A stretch of DNA of 5,328 nucleotides from Berkiella sp964606325 (GCA_964606325.1 CAZSGE010000102.1:1-5328); one strand, 5' to 3'; positions 1-5,216 are shown, counted from the first letter of the stretch. The notes: generated from the letters alone by a model not told the origin. Translations and numbers: made by a program.

Positions 1-210
1 TGTGAGCACTTATCCCCCCCACACAAACATGGTGTGATAGAAAATGTGATTGTGGCAAGTGGTAAAATGGAGCTGTTAATTAATGGAGAATGGCACCTTT
101 TACGTAAAGGTGAAGGCATACGTTTTAATGCCAATCAACCACATGGCTACCGCAATATGACGGCAAAAATGGCGTGTATTCACGATATTATTCATTATCC
201 CAATAAGTAG
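1..210 (+). CDS. C-terminal cupin domain, probably of an XRE-family regulator (5' truncated)
   Basis: The frame is open from the first base to the TAG at 208-210, giving the last 69 residues of a longer protein. Seen: cupin motif 1 (PPHKHGVIE, visible residues 6-14, followed by SGKMELLINGEW) and cupin motif 2 (G39, P47, H48, G49, N52). The full metal-binding set of the family (H8, H10, E14, H48) is present, so the small beta-barrel is probably intact and ligand-binding. Known: a C-terminal cupin of this kind, with the H-GVIE and PHGYRN signatures, is typical of cytoplasmic one-component regulators carrying an N-terminal XRE helix-turn-helix. That helix-turn-helix would lie outside the window, so the regulator assignment is inference. 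A stand-alone cupin is the alternative. No terminator follows directly; the next promoter begins 17 bases after the stop. Confidence 0.8.
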   Translation, partial: CEHLSPPHKHGVIENVIVASGKMELLINGEWHLLRKGEGIRFNANQPHGYRNMTAKMACIHDIIHYPNK

Positions 211-226
211 CTTTGCAACATTCGAG

Positions 227-255
227 TTGACTTTTATAAGTAATAACTATAAATA
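227..255 (+). promoter_or_regulatory. Candidate sigma-70 promoter of the small charged protein gene
   Basis: TTGACT at 227-232 matches the -35 consensus at five of six bases. Downstream, TATAAA (248-253, 15-bp spacer) or the overlapping TAAATA (250-255, 17-bp spacer) can serve as the -10. Neither pairing is ideal: the better -10 has a short spacer. Either would place transcription start near 260, leaving a leader of roughly 25 bases before the ATG at 287. Its position between the cupin stop and the next gene supports independent transcription. Confidence 0.45.
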
Positions 256-286
256 GTAGGTTGATGTAATCCAAAGAGATAAAAAT

Positions 287-634
287 ATGACTACTCAAGG
301 CGTGACATTACATTCTGATTCCGATTCCGATAGTGAAGAAAACGCTGAACTTTCGCTGAGAATCTTAGCGCTTGAAAAGCAACTCTCAGAGCAACTTAAG
401 CTCAATCAAACACTAGCCCTGCAAAAGCAGCAAGCATCAAGTCAATTCACTTCGTTAGACTTAGAAGCTGCGCTATTAAATGCTGCCATTGCACACACTC
501 CGGTTTCAAATCAACCATCTACTCGCTATCAAGAAATGCGCAAAAGAAAAGATAAAAAAGATCAAAAGAAAAAGTCTGGAAAGGTAAATCCGCAATCTCA
601 AAATGCAACCAATACCTCACCCACCAAAAAATAA
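287..634 (+). CDS. Small charged hypothetical protein: acidic Ser/Asp N-terminus, coiled coil, polybasic C-terminus
   Basis: I do not recognise this 115-residue protein. Three zones are visible. Residues 10-18 form an acidic S-D-S-D-S-D-S-E-E run, encoded by near-identical six-base units (314-331). Residues 20-60 are rich in Leu, Gln, Glu and Lys with heptad-like spacing, so probably a helical coiled coil. Residues 80-99 are strongly basic (R85, K86, R87, K88, K90, K91, K94-K96, K99), followed by a Ser/Asn/Gln/Thr-rich disordered tail ending PTKK. There is no signal peptide or membrane segment. The ATG at 287 has an AAGAG ribosome site (274-278) eight bases upstream and a plausible promoter. 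The TAA at 632-634 lies inside the left arm of the terminator hairpin. The basic cluster resembles a eukaryotic nuclear localisation signal, but it could equally bind nucleic acid or the ribosome. Gene reality is well supported by start, promoter and terminator; function is unknown. Confidence 0.75.
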   Translation: MTTQGVTLHSDSDSDSEENAELSLRILALEKQLSEQLKLNQTLALQKQQASSQFTSLDLEAALLNAAIAHTPVSNQPSTRYQEMRKRKDKKDQKKKSGKVNPQSQNATNTSPTKK

Positions 635-658
635 GGGGCAATCAGCCCCTTATTTTTT
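626..658. terminator. Bidirectional rho-independent terminator between convergent genes
   Basis: A perfect 14-bp inverted repeat (left arm 626-639, right arm 645-658) surrounds the five-base loop AATCA. The GGGGC core is flanked by six A on the left and six T on the right, so either strand gives a GC-rich stem followed by a U-run. It serves the small protein gene on the plus strand, whose TAA sits within the left arm. It also serves the LuxR gene on the minus strand, whose TGA ends 22 bases away at 681. Confidence 0.93.
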
Positions 659-680
659 AGCATCAATACAAACCCAATAA

Positions 681-1481
681 TCAAAATACGCCATTAGTCT
701 TGAATATATCAAGCTTCCATAGCACTTCGTACAGTTGACTACGCGATGTACAATTAAACTTAAATTTAATATTTCGCATATAGGTATCAACAGTAACTTT
801 CTTTAAATTCAGAATGTTGGCGATTTCAGAGGTGGATTTTCCCTTTAAGTAATAAACAATACATTCCTTTTCACGATTGGAAAATCTGATGCCATCATAT
901 TTATCATCGAAATAATACTTTTTAATATCTAAGGACTGATGCAAGTCATCTAATGCTTGGTTATGTTTCTCATCATCAAGAGGTTGACTCAGCATGTATT
1001 CAGGCAACTCAACTGGATCTGATATGGCCGATTTTATAATTTTTGCCGCTTGATCTTTAAAATATAAAAAGAACTTATTGATTAAGCTCATATTATTGAC
1101 ATAAAACTGAAGATTATTAAATGAATCTAAAGGTGAGCTTAAACCAAAAACTTCAGAATAAGTTTCATGACGTTTAAAAACATAAATGCCATTATCATGT
1201 CCTAATACTCTCGTTCCCTCAATGAGCCCATCATTTTGAATATCGTCCCAAGAATATACACCATTTTGAATACTTGCAGAGCAATACGGACTTTTATTTT
1301 CAAACCAGGCTAAGTACAAATCAGGATTCGTTTGCAACGAAATACTTTTATTAACATCAAAATCACGCGCATAGCTAAAAAAATTAAACCCTGTAGCCTT
1401 GAAAAAGGGGTTAGCAATTTTTTGTATCGCTTGCGTTGCGCTTAAGCAGGTACTGCTGGCAGGAATAGTGTAATCGCTCAT
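681..1481 (-). CDS. LuxR-family transcriptional regulator
   Basis: 266 residues, the usual length for a two-domain LuxR-type regulator. Seen: the C-terminal LuxR helix-turn-helix spans about residues 198-255. It has the hallmark F-S-x-R-E (200-204), G214 and T217/EIA (219-221), the recognition-helix stretch KKVTVDTYMRNI (227-238) and K241. The N-terminal 150 residues are aromatic-rich with a WDD (78-80) and a DNGIYVFKR segment (96-104), laid out like the ligand-binding half of LuxR proteins. They lack a convincing full set of the residues that contact acyl-homoserine lactones. No aspartate-phosphorylated receiver domain is evident. Known: Legionellales genomes carry many such regulators without a partner LuxI. 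Inferred: a one-component regulator answering an unknown signal. The ATG at 1479-1481 has only a weak GGA upstream. The promoter and a long dyad lie just before it, which suggests autoregulation. Transcription ends at the shared hairpin at 626-658. Confidence 0.88.
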   Translation of the reverse strand: MSDYTIPASSTCLSATQAIQKIANPFFKATGFNFFSYARDFDVNKSISLQTNPDLYLAWFENKSPYCSASIQNGVYSWDDIQNDGLIEGTRVLGHDNGIYVFKRHETYSEVFGLSSPLDSFNNLQFYVNNMSLINKFFLYFKDQAAKIIKSAISDPVELPEYMLSQPLDDEKHNQALDDLHQSLDIKKYYFDDKYDGIRFSNREKECIVYYLKGKSTSEIANILNLKKVTVDTYMRNIKFKFNCTSRSQLYEVLWKLDIFKTNGVF

Positions 1482-1504
1482 TTGGTGTGTCCGTTATATA
1501 AAAT

Positions 1505-1534
1505 TATGACAAATATACCATAATACTTGTCATA
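1505..1534. promoter_or_regulatory. Imperfect 30-bp dyad overlapping the LuxR gene promoter (candidate operator)
   Basis: TATGACAA (1505-1512) and TTGTCATA (1527-1534) are perfect reverse complements. Inside them, after one mismatch, three further pairs match (1514-1516 with 1523-1525), so 11 of 15 positions are symmetric. Half-site centres are about 22 bp apart, two helical turns, which suits a dimer binding one face of DNA. It overlaps the -10 of the LuxR gene, so binding there would be expected to repress. Which protein binds is not shown; the adjacent LuxR regulator is the simplest guess. Confidence 0.5.
1512..1520 (-). promoter_or_regulatory. Extended -10 element of the LuxR gene promoter
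   Basis: Read on the minus strand this is TGGTATATT, an extended -10 (TGn followed by TATATT, five of six to consensus). The -35 region about 17 bp upstream (TTAAGG) is poor, consistent with reliance on the extended element or on an activator. Transcription would start near 1505, giving a leader of roughly 24 bases before the ATG at 1481. The element lies wholly inside the dyad at 1505-1534. Confidence 0.4.
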
Positions 1535-1552
1535 CCTTAAAAGGCTTCATAC

Positions 1553-1580
1553 TTAACGGCAAACATAACCAGATTAACGG
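1553..1580. repeat. Direct repeat TTAACGG with 21-bp period
   Basis: TTAACGG occurs at 1553-1559 and again at 1574-1580, exactly 21 bp apart (two helical turns). It lies upstream of the LuxR gene promoter and downstream of the malic enzyme stop. The repeat is directly visible; a regulatory role is only suggested by its position. A weak 5-bp inverted repeat (TAACC 1566-1570, GGTTA 1579-1583) overlaps it but is too short to call a terminator. Confidence 0.3.
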
Positions 1581-1609
1581 TTAGGGCATGTTACAGAAAA
1601 AATCAAACA

Positions 1610-3235
1610 TCAACGCTCATATTTCGGCGAGTATATCTGCTTCCTGATAAAGGATTCTAGATCAGTAGGTTGCTCAACACGCGCTAACCCACTATCAAAA
1701 ATCAATTTGGCTACACGACATGCTGTTTTAATTTCAACCTCAAGAATATTTGCTTGCAAGGGATAAAGTAATCCTTGCTTTAATAACTCAGATGGCACTT
1801 GATCTGCCACCGCATGTGCTGCTTCAATAAATAGCTCATCGGGAATACGTTTTGCTTGCGTTGCAAAAACGGCCAAACCAATGGCAGGAAAGATAAAAAA
1901 GTTATTTGCTTGCCCAGGTAAAAAGGTTTGGTTATTAATATGCACTGGATCAAATGGTATGCCTGCCGCGAAAATGGCAGCGCCATTAGACCACTGATAT
2001 GCTTGTTGCGCAGTACATTCGGCATGCTCTGTTGGATTTGATAACGCAAAAATGATGGGGCGTTTATTCAGTCGCGACATGGTTTCCACAACTTTTTGCG
2101 TAAAAGCGCCACCCATTGTACTCACACCGATAATAGCAGTGGGTTTGATGCTTTCAATCGCAGTGATAAAATCTTGCGTTGGCGTATGTAAATGTGCATA
2201 CCTTCGTTGAAAGTCAAAGAGATCCGTTCTTGTAGATTCAAGCAAGCCATTCACATCAAACATATAAATGCGTGATTGCGCTTCTTTTAAACTCATGCCT
2301 TGGGCAACCAGCGCTGTGCACATCAAGTTTGCCAAGCCAATAGCAGCAGAGCCTGCACCTAAAAATAAGTACTTTTCATCTTTAAGATCGGTTCCCTTTA
2401 ACTTAGCAGCGTTAATCATGCCTGCTAACGTTATACCAGCAGTGCCTTGAACATCGTCATTATAAACACAATAATTATCACGATAGCGTTCAAGCAAATG
2501 CACCGCATCTGCGCCGGTCCAATCCTCAAAATGAATGCAACATTTGGGAAACACTTCTTGAACCGCTTCAACAAACTCATCAACAAAGGAGAATAATTCT
2601 TTGGAGGGTACGCGCTTTTGTCGCCGCCCTAAATATAGGGGGTCGCGTAAATATTGTTCGTTATTCGTTCCTGCATCCAAATACATTGGCAATAAACAAT
2701 AAGGTGGCACACCTGCGGTTGCTGTATACAATTGTAATTTACCGATGGGAATACCTGCGCCATTGGCACCTAAATCACCTAAACCTAAAATTCTCCCACC
2801 ATCCGTGACACAAATAAAACGCACATCTTTTTGTGGCCAATTTTTGAGGATATCTTTTACCTGACCTTTTCTGTCAATTGAAAGATACATACCTCGCGCT
2901 TGACGATAGATATGACCAAATTTTAAACAAGCTTCACCAATAGTCGGATCGTAAACGATGGGTAAAAAGCGAGCAGGATCAGACATCAGTGTGCGATAAA
3001 ATAGCGTTTCATTATGATCTAGTAAATTCATCAGGTAAATGTATTTGTCTAAATTAGTGGTTTTATGTCCCAATTGCATCAACACACGTTGGATTTGAAT
3101 ATCAATAGTTTCAGTGATATCAGGAACCAAGCCTACCAACCCATATTCTTGTTTTTCGGATTCAGTAAAGCCAGTGGATTTATTTAACGTAGGATCCAAT
3201 AATAAATCAATACCGCGTTTTTGATATGAGCTCAT
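1610..3235 (-). CDS. Malic enzyme (malate dehydrogenase, oxaloacetate-decarboxylating), probably NAD-dependent
   Basis: This 541-residue protein is full length for the large malic enzyme class. The enzyme converts L-malate to pyruvate and CO2 in the cytoplasm, reducing NAD(P) and linking the TCA cycle to pyruvate. Seen in order: the N-terminal NETLFYR segment (75-81); the Y95-x-P-T-x-G motif carrying the catalytic tyrosine; DGGRILGLGDLG (145-156); GIPIGK (161-166) with the catalytic lysine K166; and metal ligands E237 and D238 in FED and D261 in NDDVQGTA (259-266). The nucleotide fold follows with GAGSAAIG (293-300) and acidic D327 in MFDVNGLL, then SNPT (399-402) and GQANN (441-445). All catalytic residues appear intact. 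Y-D-P-T replaces the commoner Y-T-P-T and FEDWTGADA the commoner FEDF-type sequence; I take these as subfamily features. The ATG at 3233-3235 follows a strong AAGGAG (3241-3246) by five bases. NAD preference is inferred from the family. It has no clear operon partner. Confidence 0.95.
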   Translation of the reverse strand: MSSYQKRGIDLLLDPTLNKSTGFTESEKQEYGLVGLVPDITETIDIQIQRVLMQLGHKTTNLDKYIYLMNLLDHNETLFYRTLMSDPARFLPIVYDPTIGEACLKFGHIYRQARGMYLSIDRKGQVKDILKNWPQKDVRFICVTDGGRILGLGDLGANGAGIPIGKLQLYTATAGVPPYCLLPMYLDAGTNNEQYLRDPLYLGRRQKRVPSKELFSFVDEFVEAVQEVFPKCCIHFEDWTGADAVHLLERYRDNYCVYNDDVQGTAGITLAGMINAAKLKGTDLKDEKYLFLGAGSAAIGLANLMCTALVAQGMSLKEAQSRIYMFDVNGLLESTRTDLFDFQRRYAHLHTPTQDFITAIESIKPTAIIGVSTMGGAFTQKVVETMSRLNKRPIIFALSNPTEHAECTAQQAYQWSNGAAIFAAGIPFDPVHINNQTFLPGQANNFFIFPAIGLAVFATQAKRIPDELFIEAAHAVADQVPSELLKQGLLYPLQANILEVEIKTACRVAKLIFDSGLARVEQPTDLESFIRKQIYSPKYER

Positions 3236-3244
3236 GATGTCTCC

Positions 3245-3256
3245 TTAGGATCCTAA
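3245..3256. repeat. 12-bp perfect palindrome overlapping the malic enzyme ribosome site
   Basis: TTAGGATCCTAA reads the same on both strands. Its left end shares two bases with the AAGGAG ribosome site (3241-3246) of the malic enzyme gene. It could be a small operator or simply chance. It has no loop, so it is a poor RNA hairpin. No convincing promoter was identified upstream; the best -10-like string on the minus strand is TAAAAT near 3300, without a good -35. Confidence 0.35.
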
Positions 3257-3357
3257 ATCAATTGGATGGCTACTTTAGGTGTGGTTAACATCGATATTTT
3301 AGACCAGCATTGAGCTGTCTTTGTATTTAGTTGTAATCCCTGTGATCAAAAATAGAT

Positions 3358-4071
3358 CTAAACTGCAAACTCGTGATATATGGACTGCATCAGCCTGTCA
3401 TACGCTTCATCTAGTAAAGGCTCTCCGTGAGCACTAATAAGGTGATTGAATGATAATTTTTTTAATCTCGCAAAATCATTTTCTTTTACTTGCGTTGCAT
3501 CTTGCCATATTTTAGAAATCGATGCCTTACCAAAAAATCCCAATGTTTGATAAAGTTTTGCTGTTGATTCACTAAAGAAAGGATCCTGGTTAACCCAATT
3601 TTTTACGCTGTCACAAGTAATGAGGATTCCACCTTCTTGATCAAGATGAATTATCGCCTCTGGATGAATTGAGGTTTCAAATACAAATAAGGTACTATTA
3701 GGGAATGGCATTTGATTGGCGCCAAGCTCAAAATCCGTTATTTTATGATGTTCATGTTTCACGCCAGGTAGCGCCCAAAGTTTTGCAGAAAACCTATCTA
3801 GGTAAAATGCATCATCTCTGCCATGAAAGGCACCAATTCTCACCACATTGGTAACTTTTCCCAATTTATTGAGAGCGACGAGACCGGCCTCATTTAGTCG
3901 AACCGTATTGATCAAAGTCAATTCATTCGCGTTTTTTACTACCACCATATTTCGGCTATGTTGTAGTTCGAGACCATCGTGCGTTGTAATATTAGTTCCC
4001 ATGACAAAAAAGATATTAGGAAAAACTTCTTTCAGATCGCCATGAGACCATGCTGGGGAATACTGTATCAC
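3358..4071 (-). CDS. DUF4336-like metallo-beta-lactamase-fold protein with degenerate metal site
   Basis: 237 residues starting at GTG (4069-4071), supported by AAGGA at 4079-4083 with a seven-base spacer. Seen: an N-terminal beta-rich stretch (EVFPNIFFVMG, 15-25), SRN (39-41), a LTLINTVRL strand (51-59), then RIGAFHGRDDAFY (78-90), WALPG (99-103), FVFET (129-133), ILITCDS (149-155) and ISAHGEPLL (212-220). This order fits the metallo-beta-lactamase fold as found in DUF4336-type proteins. The classic HxHxDH metal motif is reduced to H83-G-R-D86-D87. H136, D154 and H215 are other candidate ligands, so metal binding may be altered or lost and the reaction is unknown. No signal peptide is seen, so it is probably cytoplasmic. 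It begins two bases after the F-box/LRR stop and is very likely translated from the same mRNA. Family membership is fairly secure; function is not. Confidence 0.72.
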   Translation of the reverse strand: MIQYSPAWSHGDLKEVFPNIFFVMGTNITTHDGLELQHSRNMVVVKNANELTLINTVRLNEAGLVALNKLGKVTNVVRIGAFHGRDDAFYLDRFSAKLWALPGVKHEHHKITDFELGANQMPFPNSTLFVFETSIHPEAIIHLDQEGGILITCDSVKNWVNQDPFFSESTAKLYQTLGFFGKASISKIWQDATQVKENDFARLKKLSFNHLISAHGEPLLDEAYDRLMQSIYHEFAV

Positions 4072-4073
4072 TT

Positions 4074-5111
4074 TTATGTCCTTCTTGAGCTCATGCTTAA
4101 TGTTGCTAGTACGCGATTCACTTCATCTACTTCAAAATGTATACCACGCTGTGTTGAAAGTAATTGTGGTTTTGAAATTGATAGAAACTCTGGTAAATTC
4201 GCACTATATTGTTCATAATTTATATTGGGACTCATTATTTTCAAAGCTTCTCTTGGTCTTTTTAGCTTAAGTGAGGAAAGCTCCTCGGGTAAAGCTCTTA
4301 AGCAATTTCTGCGCACATCTAAAGTTCTCAATTTTGGTAATCTTACCAGTTCTAAGGGAATTGTCTCAATATAATTATTGGCTAACAATAGCGTTTCTAA
4401 CTCTGTGAAAGCATGTATATTGTAGGGAATAGCTTGCAACTTGTTTGCGGACAAATCCAACACTTTGAGGTTAAACAATCTCGTTAGTGATAGGGGTATT
4501 TGTGTCAGACAATTATTGGCGGCACACAACACAATCGGCAATCTGTAAAAACCTTGATTGCAAAATAGCTCAAAGAGATCGGAAGGTAACCTGGTTAGGT
4601 AAAGTCCTGATAAATCGATAACCTTATTGAAAGTAAACATATCCGATAAATGTTCATAATTTAGCCTATTGTAAATAATATGGATATTAATATCATTAAG
4701 TGCAAGATGACGTCGGTATAAGCTAAATGAAGAATGAACGTTAGGAAGTTTTTCTACCTCAGCAAATGCTTTTTTCAGTTCATCATCCGGCCTTACAACA
4801 CCAGATCCATATTTTGGGGTTCTTAAAATAGCCTTTTTGTTTGCTAAAAGACAATCAATTTCATTTTGTTGCGATTCAAACAAGCAAATCTGACTTGGAC
4901 GAACATGGGTGTTGATTAAGCTAGCTTCAATAATAGCCTTGCATCTTTTATTCAACGCTCGCATCGGTAAAAATTGTTTTGGTGGCAATAACCCAAAAAT
5001 CAAACTAATCAGATCCGGGATAGCCTTGGCAATCGCCTCTAAATTGGCCTCACAGATAACCGGTGGTGAATGTAGCTTAGCCGTAAGTTTAGATTCAGGA
5101 CCTGGCTGCAT
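4074..5111 (-). CDS. F-box-like and leucine-rich-repeat protein, candidate secreted effector
   Basis: 345 residues. Seen: residues 31-63 match the eukaryotic F-box pattern (IPDLISLIFGLLPP, then L53-N54-K55-R56-C57 and a helix ending near A63). Residues 164-282 hold five leucine-rich repeats of about 23 residues with the pattern LxxLxLxxNxLxxIP. The best three are 215-237, 238-260 and 261-282; the first two are irregular. There is no signal peptide or membrane segment. Known: F-box plus LRR is the layout of SCF ubiquitin-ligase adaptors, and Legionella and relatives deliver F-box effectors that recruit host Skp1. Inferred: the LRRs hold a host target and the F-box links it to ubiquitination. 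The C-terminus (E327, D329, E330, then SMSSRRT) loosely resembles a Dot/Icm signal. The ATG at 5109-5111 has TAGGA (5118-5122) six bases upstream. An inverted repeat precedes it. The LRR call is secure; the F-box is probable; secretion is unproven. Confidence 0.8.
   Translation of the reverse strand: MQPGPESKLTAKLHSPPVICEANLEAIAKAIPDLISLIFGLLPPKQFLPMRALNKRCKAIIEASLINTHVRPSQICLFESQQNEIDCLLANKKAILRTPKYGSGVVRPDDELKKAFAEVEKLPNVHSSFSLYRRHLALNDINIHIIYNRLNYEHLSDMFTFNKVIDLSGLYLTRLPSDLFELFCNQGFYRLPIVLCAANNCLTQIPLSLTRLFNLKVLDLSANKLQAIPYNIHAFTELETLLLANNYIETIPLELVRLPKLRTLDVRRNCLRALPEELSSLKLKRPREALKIMSPNINYEQYSANLPEFLSISKPQLLSTQRGIHFEVDEVNRVLATLSMSSRRT
4079..4083 (-). promoter_or_regulatory. Ribosome binding site that selects the GTG start of the DUF4336-like gene
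   Basis: The minus strand reads AAGGA here, within AAGAAGGA (4079-4086), seven bases before GTG at 4069-4071. The site is inside the last codons of the upstream F-box/LRR gene. This supports the non-ATG start and indicates translational coupling of the two genes. Confidence 0.75.
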
Positions 5112-5127
5112 AAGCTATCCTAATAGA

Positions 5128-5150
5128 ATTTATCTAAAGTGAAGATAAAT
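5128..5150. promoter_or_regulatory. Inverted repeat in the leader of the F-box/LRR gene
   Basis: ATTTATCT (5128-5135) and AGATAAAT (5143-5150) are perfect 8-bp reverse complements around a seven-base spacer. The element ends 16 bases before the ATG and just upstream of the TAGGA ribosome site. It could be an operator or a weak AU-rich RNA hairpin near the translation start. The F-box/LRR promoter itself is uncertain: TTCACA at 5169-5174 on the minus strand is a fair -35, but no good -10 lies 16-18 bp from it. Confidence 0.45.
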
Positions 5151-5177
5151 AATGTTAGCATATGCAAATGTGAATTA

Positions 5178-5191
5178 AATAAACAATAAAC
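5178..5191. repeat. Tandem 7-bp repeat (AATAAAC twice)
   Basis: AATAAAC occurs at 5178-5184 and immediately again at 5185-5191, in the intergenic space between the divergent F-box/LRR gene and the right-edge reading frame. The second copy contributes bases to the -35 hexamer of the rightward promoter. In AT-rich DNA this may be chance. Confidence 0.25.
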
Positions 5192-5215
5192 AGTTAGGGT
5201 TCTGCCTGGTATAAT
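5187..5215 (+). promoter_or_regulatory. Extended -10 promoter reading rightward
   Basis: TGGTATAAT at 5207-5215 is a perfect extended -10 (TGn plus TATAAT at 5210-5215). TAAACA at 5187-5192, 17 bp upstream, matches four of six -35 bases. Transcription would begin around 5222. This is the best promoter-like sequence in the window. It points into the partial frame at the right edge, but its predicted start lies a few bases after that frame's first ATG. Confidence 0.55.
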
Positions 5216-5216
5216 T

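Noticed and set aside
287..634. Toxin-antitoxin or anti-CRISPR interpretation of the small charged protein
   Set aside because: It is monocistronic, with its own promoter and terminator. It has no partner gene and no matching family motif, so such a label would be a guess.
1566..1604. Possible terminator after the malic enzyme gene
   Set aside because: The inverted repeat TAACC/GGTTA is only 5 bp. The T-run on the minus strand (near 1595-1603) comes before it, with no GC-rich stem upstream.
1780..2049. 89-codon open frame on the minus strand within the malic enzyme gene
   Set aside because: It lies wholly inside a clearly homologous gene in another frame, has no ribosome site, and its composition shows no protein family features.
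2268..2450. 60-codon plus-strand open frame antisense to the malic enzyme Rossmann region
   Set aside because: It opposes strongly conserved coding sequence and has no independent support.
3301..3320. Hairpin-like AGAC(c)AGC / GCTGTCT between the DUF4336-like and malic enzyme genes
   Set aside because: The stem is 7 bp with a bulge, and on the relevant minus strand it is followed by AAAATAT rather than a T-run, so a terminator call is not supported.
3848..4270. Overlapping plus-strand open frames (3848-4045, 3979-4218, 4076-4270)
   Set aside because: They are antisense to the DUF4336-like and F-box/LRR genes, overlap each other, and contain no recognisable motif.
4909..5142. 77-codon plus-strand open frame antisense to the F-box region
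   Set aside because: It is a shadow of the F-box/LRR coding sequence, without ribosome site or recognisable domain.
5171..5200. Possible PmrA-type effector promoter box upstream of the F-box/LRR gene
   Set aside because: Only a single TTTAATT-like half-site is visible on the minus strand; the required second half-site at the right spacing is absent.
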